Both the position numbers and the translations under genes were made by a program. This document shows, in pieces, positions 45,333 through 56,749 of a stretch of DNA of 64,000 nt. The notes under the pieces were generated by a model. That model was given only the letters and a program-made list of their open reading frames with translations. It was not told the origin of the DNA and did not search any database. Each line of letters starts with the position of its first letter. Position 1 is the first letter of the stretch. Source of the stretch: Colocasia esculenta (taxonomy: Eukaryota > Streptophyta > Magnoliopsida > Alismatales > Araceae); the NCBI GenBank assembly GCA_014218235.1, contig CM024764.1, forward strand, positions 63,711,184 through 63,775,183, read 5' to 3'.

Positions 45333-45344
45333 GCTCTGATACCA
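45333..45344 (-). other. Primer-binding site of element D
   Basis: The minus strand reads TGGTATCAGAGC, separated by AG from the 5' LTR end at 45347. Confidence 0.93.
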
Positions 45345-45346
45345 CT

Positions 45347-47476
45347 TGTTGGTCCTTTTGGTACGGCAGCAATCTATCTAGAGGGGGGGTGAATAGATTT
45401 TCTGCACAAAATAGAAACTTAACACACAAATTATTACAACTAAAACTTTGGTTAGTTATGTGATAGTGTGAGATAAAGAGTAGCAGTGCGGAAGCAAATA
45501 GACAATCACACAAAGCACATAAGGATTTTTATCCTAGTTCGGTACTTCACAGAAGGAAGACCTACATCTAGTCCCCAAGCAAAATCTTGGGATTTCACTA
45601 ACCGAGGTACAATCCCCCCAAGGATATACAACCCCCCAGCTCCCTGCTGGTCCTCTTCCTTTCCGAGTAGGAAGGATACTCACTTCTATTACAGGTCAAG
45701 AAGCTAACCTCCTGGAACAAACCCCAGTGCGGTTCTGCTAGACTTAAACCCTCAGCTAGGTGCTATACTGAGAACAGTCCCTCAGTTGGACACAACCTGC
45801 CAGTACCCCACTGGCCTTCTCGTCACATAAGAAGAGGCTTACTGTAAACAGTCCTACAGCCAGACAGAACTCTTTCTTAGAGAAGAAAGATCAAACTGAG
45901 AGATTTACAAGGATGGACTCTAAGTCAGAAATCCTCAGCTGAAAGACACTCCCCAAAATTACAATGTAGAGCAAAGGGAGTGAAGAGAGGAAGGAGCTTG
46001 AAAGCTTGAAGACTTCAGATGGTTGCTTGCACACTTCTTCTTGGGCTCGAGCTCTTTCTCTCTTGCTTTGAGTGTATGTGGAGTTAAGGCTTCTTACTGG
46101 ATGTACACTCTTTGAAGGATCTTCAGAAAAAGCTCTCTTGTTGTTCTTCAGCCTTGCTTCATCTTTTATAGAGCAGCTTTGAACAGATCTGTTGAGAGAT
46201 AGCCGTTGGAACTTTTTAGATCCGTTGGAATTGTTGTAGCTGTTGCCTTTCTGTTCTTCTTCTTCTTTTCTTTTCTTTCTGTCTAATAGATATTTGGTGG
46301 GAAGAGCTTCTAGATCTGTAGGCATAGATGGCAAAATCAGACTGAAAATGGTGTTTCTGTCAGAAAGTCCATATCTTGTCTTTCTTCCATGTTTCCTGCT
46401 GTAGTCTAGAAGTGGTAGGAAAATACCTTTTTAACTGACAACACTTTTCCTACATTGAAGGACAGAGGACAAAAAAATACATAAAGAAGGTATGGAAACC
46501 TCGAATGCACAATCTTTTAGAAAGGAAAAGTAGACAGACAGATATGCTAAAAAGTAAAGTATGGGTCTGGTCAGAGGTAGGTGAGACATGTCAGATGCCA
46601 TGCTCCTGAAAATACATGAATGCACTGTATCTATTGTATCCATGAAAATCCGGAGCAAAGATGTGAAGACCATGAGGCTCAGATCAAAAATATTTTAGAA
46701 ATAGTTTGCACGGGATTTAGATGAATATTTTAAGTTTAATATGACTTGTCCTGTCAGAGAAATATAATAAAATAATGATATTTCTGATGGATTAATAAGA
46801 TATAAGAGATCCATTAAAGAGGATGTGAAAAGATTAGGAGATAAGCTTACAGTAGGTGTTAAGCCTAAAAAGGATCAGAAAAGATGTTAAGTACAAATAT
46901 TAGCAGTGAAGTCGAATGCATAAGAACATACAATTCGACTGAAGAAATAGGAGTTATTCGACTTTAACTATCGAATACTATGGAGATCAATTTCTGAGGC
47001 ATTTGACTATGGCAGTCGGAGATGACAGTCGAATCAAGAGGATCAAATTCTGAAGCATTCGACTGTGGCAGTCGGATACCATGAAGATCAAATTCTGAAG
47101 CATTCGACTGTATCAGTCGAAATGGACAGTCGAATCATGTATAAAGTTGTGGACATTTCTGAGATGGAGGTATAGTTTGAAAGGCATTCGACTCAGATTC
47201 AGTATGATAACAATATATATGTTGTGGACTTAGAAAAAATCAGAAACAATCTGAGCAGTCAGGACATGCGCCATTCAAATAATGTTTATAACATATATTT
47301 TTTCTGTGATATTACTATAGTGCATTTGAAGATTATTTATGCAGATGCATTAAATGAATGTTCATACTTATAACTGAATTGCATGAGTTTTAGGTATCAC
47401 CAAATCATAAGATAAAGAATAGTCATGAGTTTTAGTTATCACCAAAACATGAGATATATAAAAGAGTGGTTCAACA
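45347..47476 (-). mobile_element. Element D 5' LTR (2130 bp)
   Basis: Partner of 40815-42956 with the same ends. The palindrome cluster (46900-47210) is also present but has lost part of the last hairpin (near 47190 CAGTCGGATT is shortened). Confidence 0.93.
46900..47210. repeat. ATTCGACTG / CAGTCGAAT inverted motif cluster (D, 5' LTR)
   Basis: Counterpart of 42380-42680. Several words carry point changes (AACTATCGAAT at ~46967, ATTTGACTATGG at ~47000), while others were restored to the consensus (ATTCGACTG at 47101, where the partner has ATTAGACTG). Confidence 0.85.
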
Positions 47477-47481
47477 TTTTC

Positions 47482-48530
47482 TTTGTGGACGCTCGTAGTT
47501 CTCCAAAGGACGAAAAGCGAAATCTACAAATTGGCGATCACGGTGGGACTTCTTTCCGCCTTTCTTTGATTGCCCCCTCCATCGTGCCCCACGTGGCATC
47601 CTTCCCTTGGCACCCTCACGTGCCCCTCCTCCTTTTCCTCCTCTTTCATCCCAAGTGATTAGCCAATTGTGGGTTGCAAAGAAAATTTGGAAAAAATAAA
47701 AATGATGATGAGTTGATCCATATACATGAGATTGTGTCTTTTCTCCTTGCTTTATACCCTGCTGCATGTTTCATGTTGTGTATGTTTAATTTCTTGTACA
47801 TATATCTCGTCTTCTGTGTTTTTTTCAAGTTTTCGGGTTGTCTTTTGAATCACAACCGACCCAGTGGTCGTGATTCAATCCTGTAGACGCGACCAGTCAA
47901 ACAGTCACATTCCAGTTTGTTCTGCAACGGTTTAGGCCGTCGCGTTTCTATCTACAGCCCGTCCACAGGGACCGGCCATGGCTTTGGTAGCCTTCTGGGC
48001 TTTCAGAACCATGACCGGGTGACTGGACGTGATTCAGTTTGAGTCGCGACGCCTGTAGCCGTCGTGATTCAGACTGTAGACAGAGCGCGACCCTTTATTG
48101 TTCAGTACACTCTCAGCTATATCTCGTGCATACAGGGCATCTCATTTCGGTCGGGGGAACCTCCTTCACTCATATCCTAGGCTCCACACACCTTCTTGGT
48201 AAGGGCGACCTCTCCTTTGGGCACTCCGTCTCATTGGACTAGGGGACCTTTATCAAGACCTCCGTAAGTTTCCGTACCCCGTGGATTCCCTCACGGTGGA
48301 CCGAGCAGGTTGTACCGTCCGTTGACCCAGGTTTAGACATCCTATTGCGTGGTGAGGGTGATTTCTAGTTGTACCCCGAAGCATTCATCTTCAACCCAAC
48401 TAAGATCTCACCTGGAGTGATGTACAATTCTTCAATCCATTAAATAACTGTGAAACTCCTAAAATCAACGTAAGCATCATAACTTGTTTGAACCATATTG
48501 ATTGATTGATATCTTGTTCAACCTTGATTT
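47482..48530 (+). mobile_element. Fragment of a T-type chromovirus LTR
   Basis: A GCGAC/GTCGC cluster at 47840-48110 is followed at 48236-48330 by GGGGACCTTTATCAAGACC, CCTCCGTAAG, GTGGATTCCC and GGTTGTAC, in the same order as T1 (34085-34175) and T2 (55425-55500). It is probably the right half of a third T-type LTR into which D was inserted. It stops at the oligo-T of the LINE-like unit. No ORF of note; a CCCCACGTGGCA G-box word occurs at about 47592. Confidence 0.6.
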
Positions 48531-50145
48531 TTTTTTTTAAGTAAAGTGATATCTAGGCTGATACGACAATAAAGTGAACCTTTAATGTCGTAATCAGCTA
48601 GACAATTTTATATATATGAGAAGCATGAAGGGAAGAGAAGTACATAAACAACGGGGGCACAAGCTGAAGACACCCTACGCAGAGGGGTCAAGTCTAAGTG
48701 AAGCATCAGCCTAAGAAAACGAAAGGTGAACCAACGGGCCGAGGATCAGACCTGGTCTTGGAAGGAGCTCATAGAGTTTACTTTGCGGAATGTATTTATG
48801 GTTGTAACACCTTTGGTTGAATAGATCTTCCTTAGGCACCCCTTATGATCACCTACATAGCTGCCTGGGGATGCAGGAGCATAATCAGTAGGTGGGCAAG
48901 CATCATCAGCAGGTAAGCAAACAATGGGACCCTCAATGGCATCTCTCCTAATCTTCATGCGAGTAGCATCAGCACAAGACACGCGAGGGGCTGACAGGGA
49001 AGCGTCTCCAATGGATGGCAAGGCTGCTACCCCGGAAGGAGAATGTTGAGCATGAGGAGGTGATTGATGCTGCGCCACAATTTCATAATTAGCAGGAGCA
49101 GCAGCATTCAGAGTTGAAGATGGCTGAGGCAAATCTAAGTGTGCAGCCTTGGCAGATGTAGTAGAAGGGGAGGGCAGATGAGGGTGCTTCTGAAATAGAT
49201 CTGCCATGTTAGGAGCAGTTGCAAGAACTGGGCCAATAGCAAGATTTGGAGCAGAATCTTGAACACCCGTGGCCGCTTACTGATGGAGACTATCATGGGG
49301 CACCTTCAGAGCATCCTCAGTTAGCACATGAACAACATTATTATGAGTAGGTTCAGCTGGAGTAAGAACGCCATCAGAAATAGCAGTCAAAGGGATCTGA
49401 CTTGGTGTGGGATCTGTGACAATAATATGAGCAACTGGGGAGCATCAGTCACAGGTGCTAAATCTGATTGATGAGGAGGCATATCTTCAAACATTGGTTG
49501 GGCATGACTATGTGCAACATCAATATCTGTCATTTGAGCACTCTGAACACCCGGGCATACAAGAATATCATCCACAGGGGCCCTGGCGGACTACTGAATG
49601 GAGATAGCATGGAGCAGTGGCTCGGTTACCTTAAATGCAGCTCCAACACCTGACGAGAAATCTGTCTCAAAACCAGGAGGATTTTCATCCTTAGCACCAA
49701 CAGAAATTGGACGCCAAACAAGCTTCTTAGCCTGCCTAGAGGGAGGGTCATTAGACTTCTTGCCAGGCTTGGCAGCAAGGTGGTCTTCATGCTGGCCTTG
49801 ACCAGGGCCACTAGTTCGTTGATTTGAGTTAGCAGGGTCCTTTTTGTAGGCCGATGGAAGATATCCAAGGCGTATGCATGAGGAGCAGAAGGTAGGAGGG
49901 TCTGGGTATATGATGGGCTGCCAAAACCCATTAGCTCCACAGCCCACCCAAATTCGTTCAGGCATCTTCTTGGACACGTCGATCTGAACATTTACTCGAG
50001 CAGATTGCGTGCGTGCCATGCACAAGGTGTTCCTGTCCACTTGAAGAACAAGACCAATGCTCCCAGCTATGGAGCGAACCATGGGTTCATTGAAGAAGTT
50101 AGCAGGGAGCTGGGGCAGCTCCAACCAGATTGGAATCTCAGGCAA
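48531..50145 (-). mobile_element. LINE-like retroposon remnant, ORF1 type, with oligo-A end
   Basis: On the minus strand the unit ends in an A-tract of about 10 (48531-48540). The 184-codon ORF at 49591-50145 has the pattern of plant L1 ORF1 proteins with DUF4283 and a CCHC knuckle: IPIWLELPQLPANFFNEPMV, VDRNTLCMARTQSARVNVQI, then FCSSCIRLGYLPSAY. In the knuckle the histidine and last cysteine are both tyrosine. Further pieces (49387-49575 and 48746-49207, an Ala/Pro/Ser-rich tail) are in other frames. No endonuclease or reverse transcriptase is seen, so either ORF2 was deleted or this is an ORF1-only transcript copy. The 5' boundary is not defined. Confidence 0.55.
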
Positions 50146-50199
50146 ATCCTCACCGGGACAGAAGTCAATAGATTTGATTGCTTGCTTGGTTGGTTAAAA

Positions 50200-51264
50200 A
50201 TGGACCAATGCCGTCATGTTAAATTCAACTATGTTGACTATGAGGATAGCTTAGATGGCCAATCTATTCAATCCCATATCCGTCCATCTCACCACCGTGA
50301 GGGTCAAACTTCCACTTCATATGGTTATGTGAGCACGCTGCGCACTAACCAACTTGATATTCCCTCGAATTTAACTCCAATCAAAACTCAGAGAGAGCCT
50401 TCTCCCCATCAAGATCCCAAAGTGTGAAGTGTTCTGAATGCCATAGATCAACTCACCCCTCAACAATTAAACCTGATTCGATCCTTGGTTGAGAGTGTGA
50501 CCCCTTCTCCTTCTCCTAGGCACCTGCCTTTGTACATTCCGGTGACTTTTCTGCCTCCTCCTGTACATCCTTCACCTCGCTCCCCCGACCACTTGCACTC
50601 CCATGCTCCGGTCCGTACGGACCAACCCTTGGGAAGGCCCATTAATTCACAGTCACCCCCATGGACTCCCTCACATGCCCAGCAGCAACCCACTCTACTC
50701 CAACATGCTCTTCTTCAAAAATTGAACAATATGGAGAAGCAAATCAACAAATTCTCAAATTCCACGGGTGACCCCGTTGCCACCATGCCGGCTCTCCCTC
50801 AAATTCATATACATCCTTTGGAGATGTCGTTGTATCGATTATACAATGGCACGGGCAATCCCTACATTCATGTTAAAGAATTCCTCTATGAGTCCTCACG
50901 TTGGCAATGTGACCCCATCGCTTTGGCATACCTTTTTAGAAGGTCTCTTGATGGCCCTGTGCTTGAATGGTTCTACTCCATAGAGCCAAGAGAGGCAGGG
51001 GATTTCCGCATCCTCCAAAAGAAATTCCTTCAGAGGTACAAAGACCGTGTCAGCCCATACCTCTCCATCACGAATCTAGCCTCTGAGAAAATACGGCTTG
51101 ACGAGGGATTTGTACAATTCGCTGACCATTGGAGGTCAATGGTCACTCAATTGCAACATGTGCTCTCGGAGTCAGAGCAAGTCAAAATTATCATTTCAAA
51201 CTCTACTCCGAAATTCAAGCACATCTTGGCCATGAACAAGATTGATACGATGGAGGAGCTCTAG
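50200..51264 (+). pseudogene. gag: Ogre/Tat-like Gag
   Basis: The frame can be read from ATG 50200 with one TGA at 50425, then is open to TAG 51262. The conserved part is residues ~200-350: LYNGTGNPYIHVKEFLYES, LAYLFRRSLDGPVLEWFYSI, FRILQKKFLQRYKDRV and QFADHWRSMVTQL. This is the retrotransposon Gag pattern (YDGTGxP..H, SLxGxAxxW, F..QY). The wording is nearest to Ogre/Tat Gags, judged from memory. A proline-rich segment precedes it. No protease or reverse transcriptase follows in the window, so the parent element is incomplete here. Confidence 0.75.
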
Positions 51265-52408
51265 GAGCAGGGACGTTACATCCAGACACATTTAATGAAC
51301 TCCCCAATCGTAGACTTGTTCAATCAAGCTAGTCCAAGGTACAATGGGTCAGTGGACGCCATCCACCTTGCCACCATACAACATCCACCCACATACACCT
51401 TCATATACACCCATCTACCACAACATGCCTCCACCCAGGCGTCCACTGATTCGTCCTCCTCAGACTCAACAACCTCCAACTGGGCCATACAACACCCCCA
51501 TGCATGAAGAAGCTCTCGTGCCTGACGTTGCACCTGCTCCGGCACCCATGCCAGCTCCCATACCTCCACCACAACAACCACTACCCTCGCAACAACCTCC
51601 ACTTCCATCACAGCCCATTGCTCGGGCTGAAGTTGCCAATAATCAACCTGTTCATGAAACTATCTGGTGTTATGACGATGAACCTTCCAAGGTCATGTTC
51701 GTACGTCATTTACCTACCCTTCCTACATTACCATCCACTATCACCAAACCCTCCATCATTAAGCCTCCACCTACCATTAAACCAATCATTACACATGCCA
51801 CTACGTCAACCCCATTGGTAACTCAACCTGAGCAAAACCTCCCTATCATACCTATTACACCTTTGCCGGCCATACAACCTCTTATTCCATCCACACCCAA
51901 CCCCATCCAATGGAGCGGGTGCAAACATTTGAAGAGTGACAAGTCATATCAGCAAAAGAAAGAAGCCCCGGAACCGGGCATGCTAGTCAAAATCCAAGGT
52001 TATATCCTTGCATGCCGATCATTGTCTGCATACCGGGCATTGAGCGGAAGTCCTCCCATCCATTCATGGCCGTCAAGGCCCTCTAAAGTTATGCCAATCA
52101 TTCCAGTTGCCAATAATGTTCAACTCAAAATACTCATAGGGAATTTCTCCCTCCATGCTCTCATGACTCCTCACACTATTGTTGTGAACCTTCCCACTCA
52201 AGTGAAGGGGTCAACCGTCCAAATTGTGCTCACACACTCTAAAGCTAAATCCTTAGCACAATTAATTACTCAAGGGCACGTACCCCTTTCCATAAAACAC
52301 TATCCAATCTTTGGGCACAATCCCCTCATTGTTGATTCCAATTCCACCAGCGGAACTCCCCACCATTTCATCGAACTACATTCCAAGGGATTTGTTACTA
52401 TTGCTTGA
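51265..52408 (+). pseudogene. gag: Ogre/Tat-like Gag, C-terminal proline-rich part
   Basis: After the TAG at 51262 the frame continues (EQGRYIQTHLMNSPIVDLF); a shift near 51340 leads to an open frame from 51344 to 52408 (354 codons). It is very rich in proline and threonine to residue ~190 (PPPRRPLIRPPQ, PAPAPMPAPIPPPQQPLP). The last ~150 residues (VQLKILIGNFSLHALM, KAKSLAQLITQGHVP) are globular-looking but not recognised. No DSG protease motif is seen. It is probably the linker between Gag and the missing pol. Confidence 0.55.
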
Positions 52409-53011
52409 AACTCTAACGAAAGTCAACAACCATCCATCCTATGAGAGCCATTAAGATCATGCGAGAAGAGTTAGACCATCCGCCCGCTGAGCACGCTATG
52501 TGAGGAAGTACTTGAGGGTCAGAACGTCGATTCCCAAGCAAAGCATAAACGCCGTGCAAGGCAAAAGACAAGGGGACCTCCACCTCCTTCATCATCATTT
52601 GCATCTTCTTTTGTGCTACTTAGCACCTTCCCATGGGTTCTCCACATTCCCTCCCCAAGGGAGATATTTTTCTTCCACCTTTTTTATGATCCATCATTCT
52701 GTACTGGGCATCGCGCCCCTCTTTGCACGCCTTGCTTTCCACCTCGTGCCCCTCGCGGCACATCGTTATGTTCACGCCATCCTCCCCTCAGTGCCCCACG
52801 TGGCACATCCCATTGTTTCCACCCTCCTTATGGTGCCCCACGTGGCACGTCTCCATCCTGTGCCCCACGTGATACGTCTCCTTATCGTGCCCCACGTGGC
52901 ACGTCTCCATCCTGTGCCCCACGTGGTACGTCTCCATCCTGTGCCCCATGTGGCGCATCTCCATCCTGTGCCCCATGTGGCGCGTCTCCCTCTCTCGACC
53001 CACATGGTGCA
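52409..53011. other. Non-coding sequence after the Ogre/Tat-like gag
   Basis: CCAAGGGAGATA at 52660 could be a degenerate polypurine tract, and TACTGGGCATCGC at 52701 recurs at 56820 as TACTGGGCATCGC, so LTR-like sequence may be duplicated or split here by T2. It contains the G-box minisatellite. The ORFs crossing it (52613-53053, 52500-53033) are read-through of the 27-bp repeat. Confidence 0.4.
52833..52994. repeat. 27-bp minisatellite with a G-box in each unit
   Basis: Six tandem units start at 52833, 52860, 52887, 52914, 52941 and 52968; a further single unit starts near 52791. Each begins GTGCCCCACGTGGCAC (or a variant) and continues with an ACGTCTCCATCCT-like tail. Units 1 to 4 keep CACGTG, the plant G-box core bound by bZIP and bHLH factors; units 5 and 6 have CATGTG. 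The unit is nine codons long, so several frames stay open and give meaningless repeat peptides. Confidence 0.92.
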
Positions 53012-56000
53012 TGTAGCACCCCGGAAATTTTAATTCAAAGTAAATGGAAATAAATAATTTCCATAATATCGGAAGTATTTAAAACATACGTATCATTATC
53101 GTATGTGCTAAAACACATCTGAAAATTCCGTAAAAATTATAAATCAACCCTAAATATTATTATTAAATGTTTCACAAATAAATTTGTGCCAAGAAAAATC
53201 AGATTATCCATGTTTAAAGTGTTTTGCGACTTATTACCGTAATTCATGAATAAGTCGGAAAATCATTATCACACATACTGGAATGAGTTAGAAAATTAAA
53301 TAAAAATCATAAATGGACTTCAAATAATATCCTATAATGACCCATCAAGAAATTTGGTTCAATAAAAATCATTTGGGCTAGGTTTAAGAGTTATTGCGAC
53401 CGATTATCTAAATAAGGAAACAAGTCGGAAAACTGTTAACACGGAAATACGACGCAATCAAAAATTAAATAAAAGTCTTGGGGAGACTTCCAACATTATA
53501 TATTGATGACCCATTATCATAATTGGGCCAATGGACAACATTTGGCCAAAAAAATCAAATGAAGCTAGAAAATACATAGAAATTCGTAACCATAAATAAG
53601 CTGAAATTAAAAAGAGGTAATTAGAGTTGAATTGGGATGCAATCATGCATTCGTGGCAACCCAAATTCGTGCTTAACTATGAGGGGAGGTTTCCTAATGC
53701 CTCACATACTCAAAGGGAGGAGGAAATCATCAAAAATAGGAAACTAAACATGCCAATCCCGAAACCCTCCTTTCCTAGTTATAATAGGACTCCTAAACAC
53801 CATGGTTACTTAAATACTCTTCACCCAAACCCTAGGAACGAATTTAGAACATGCTAGGGTCGTGTGGAGGAGCTCTTGGTGGCTGAGGAGCTGTGGAACG
53901 ACCACAAGAAGCCGTTCTTCTTCCCCTTCTCATCTGCTGCGACCTGCACAAACCACTCTCTTGAAGTTGACCAAAGGTAGGTTTTCTCGGGCCAAATCTT
54001 AACATATCCTATACCAATGTGTAGAGCATCAAGTTAACTTTCATTTCTCACTGGTTTCATCGAATTTTATTTAGTAGATCTTGATTTATAAGCGTTTTGC
54101 CAACGTCGCGCACTGTTAGAGCTTTTCCCGTTCTTAATATGTTGCACGAGATTCAAGACAGAATTAGAGGAAACTCTTAACATGGAAGTTATTCTAATTG
54201 ATGTTACGATCATCTTTCATGTTGAACGTTTTGTCTAAAAGTCTTTAGTTAGAGAGTTATGAACCCCGTAAGAGAGTCATGCATAATACTGTGTTTTCGG
54301 GTTTGCAGTTAGCCTTAGGTTATTCCTGTTTTTCTTGAGATTTAAGACCGAAGTAGGTCAAGACTCCAACATGAAAGTTCTTTTATTAGTCGTTAGGGTC
54401 ATCTTTCATGTTAAAGGTTTTGTGTAAATGTCATTAGTTTGAGAGTTATAAACTTCGTAATAGAGTCATGCATGATACTGCGTTTTTCTGGTTGCATTTA
54501 ACTTTAAGTTCTTCATGTTTTTCACAAGGGCAAAGTCCGAATTAGGTAAAACCCTCAACATCAAAGTTCTTCCAATAGATGTTCTCGACATTTTCTATGT
54601 TGAAAGTTTTGTCTAAAGGTCAGCATATAGAGAGATATAGGCGTTTCATGAATATCGCTCCTGTGTCAAAACATGGTAAGTCTGAACCAAGAGCATGTCA
54701 GATCCCAGTCGGACTCAGGCGCAGATCCTGTGAATGCGACGGCTCGATGTGTCGCCTTCCGAGGTCTCGTCGCGACAGCCCGACATGTCGCGACCTGATT
54801 GCGACAAGACCGTTGTCGCGATCATGCTGCCTGAATCGGACCGCCCCAGTCGCGTTCTTCACAACCCTCTGTCGCCTTCTAGCCATCTCTTCGCGGCCCT
54901 TGTCCTGTCGCAATCTGACACCCATGTCGCCTTCCTTATATAGCCCTGTCGCCTTCTCAGAATTTTTACCTGAAACCACTGTTTTCTTACAAAGTTTTCC
55001 GCATATACCCAAGGTCTGTTTAAATATGATAATTACTGTGTAAGTTACCTGTCTTGGGTCTGATCATTACATGATTGTTATTTAATGGCTTAAAATTGAT
55101 TAACCCATTTAAAAGCTTTAATTACATGAATGCTATTCTAAGTGCTCCTTAAATGCTATGATCCATTCGTTCTACTTGTGATTTAATCTTCCTACTGTTC
55201 CTCCATGTTTAAATGATAATGATTATCATAAAATCTTGCAAAACATGATTAGTTAAAGTGTATATTTTATTCCATGTTATATTGTCAAGTGCTTCCTCCG
55301 AGTTTGAGACCGATGGTTTGAGAATTGAGACACGCGTACCGCACTACACACTAGCACTGTTAGGTAGCCTTTTCTTGGGAAATTGGAAACTCTCTACCGG
55401 TCATTCCGAATCGGTAGACTAGCGACCTTTTCACCAAGGCCTCCGTAAATCTCCTCTGACCATGGATTCCCACATGGCCGACGAGTTGGTTGTACCATTG
55501 AAGTTCCCTGGAGATAGCGTGCACTTCCTTTCTCTTCTTAATCTCGTGAGTGTGACTTACAAACTAGACTAAAGCCATTAATGTAAAGATTGAACGAAAG
55601 TATAAATTGTACCGTTATGCTGCCGAATTTATCTCTTGACCATTGTTCTCATGAAATCATGTTCAATTTAATTATTACATCTTCTCATCATCATCATGAA
55701 CATGACATTACACATGCTACGTTTTGAAACTCTCATTGGCCATTATTAATGACTGTGGGTATCTACATTTAAAAATTTACATGAGATGCTGACAGGGCAC
55801 GGCGTGTGTCCAAGGGCTCCAGTCTAGCCCCAATGACGGAGAGTCATAAATATACTGTTAACCATGGGGTATAATGATTACTGGCGTTGCATCTGCGCTG
55901 GGAGTACTTTCTTGCTTGTTGAATGATAGATACAATACCACATACACGTGTCCTGGTGTACATTCTTGATGGATCTTTTCTTGGTGTACATTGGTGTCTA

Positions 56001-56744
56001 CGTGCCTGATTAGTGTTACTTGATCATGCTTGTGAAATCTTGCTTGCTTGCTTGCGTGATATGGCCATCCTGCATTTAATTCAACTAGTGATATCTTGCG
56101 TTCTTGAAAGTTATTAACATCAAGTGAAATCTTGCGTGCTTGTACAAAGTGATCTATTTCTAGTTCTCTCTTGTCATCTTGTTCATCAATCTTATTCTAT
56201 CATGATCTCTCTCTCTAGCTTGTTTTTTATATCATGTTTTAACGAGTTTTTATTCGTACATGCATATCATTCATCGTACTTGCCTAGATCTAAAATGTTA
56301 ATCACTTATATCATTGCCCGCACATTGAGATATAAATCCTACTGGGCTAGTTTGCTCATTCCCTACTTTTACCCCATCTAGGTGACTATGAAGTTCAAGA
56401 GGAAGAGCAAGTCGAGGATGGGAATGCGTCCGAGTGAAGAGCGTTCCAATTATGAGTCTACCTATAGTTAGTTTATTTTGAGTGGTAGATTCATGTAGTA
56501 GGAAGTGAGGTATTATGTACTTTTGTTTTTATTGAGTCTTAGTCCTGTATTAATTTATCTGAGACAAATGCGAGATTTGAATACAATTTATATTGAGTTC
56601 AATATATGGGCCCTATTATGATGTTGTGTTGATACACATTTAGTGCGTGCTAGCTAGAGGCTTATTTGCCGACTGTCTACGTCTCGAAATATCGACTCGA
56701 ATTCTTTGAAATAATATCCGCTGCGTAATTCTCGGGACGTGACA
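53012..56744 (+). mobile_element. LTR-T2: solo Gypsy-type LTR (3733 bp)
   Basis: It starts TGTAGCACCCCGG, ends CTCGGGACGTGACA, and has the perfect target duplication gtgca (53007-53011 and 56745-56749). It aligns with T1 at many points (see T1) in the same orientation. No internal region and no coding ORF. Three similar blocks at 54200-54620 (AAAGTT, TTATTCT, GATGTT..., TCATGTTGAA.GTTTTGTCTAAA) suggest an old ~150-180-base triplication. Confidence 0.88.
54730..54960. repeat. GTCGCGAC cluster with a 9-bp hairpin (LTR-T2)
   Basis: More than ten GCGAC/GTCGC words, half of them in CTGTCGCCTTC-like contexts. GTCGCGACA (54769-54777) pairs perfectly with TGTCGCGAC (54786-54794) across an 8-base loop, about 1.76 kb from the LTR start. 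Confidence 0.82.
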
Positions 56745-56749
56745 GTGCA

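Larger units (their letters stand above)
40815..47476 (-). mobile_element. Element D: Sirevirus derivative with gag but no pol
   Basis: It is 6.66 kb, flanked by ttttc (40810-40814 and 47477-47481). Two LTRs of about 2.1 kb, a primer-binding site and a polypurine tract are present, but the 2.39-kb interior holds only gag. Downstream of gag a trace of the protease motif region survives (TGCCTTGAGCATC near 43446, reverse of the GCTCAAGGCA in pol of B). After that come PPT-like tracts. Everything from protease to the third ORF is therefore missing. Judged by eye the LTRs differ by about 2-3%. Confidence 0.92.

Noticed and set aside
52500..53053. Repeat proteins with 9-residue units around 52.5-53.0 kb in several frames
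   Set aside because: They are translations of the 27-bp minisatellite, whose length is a multiple of three. No frame is favoured, and the right end is cut by LTR-T2.
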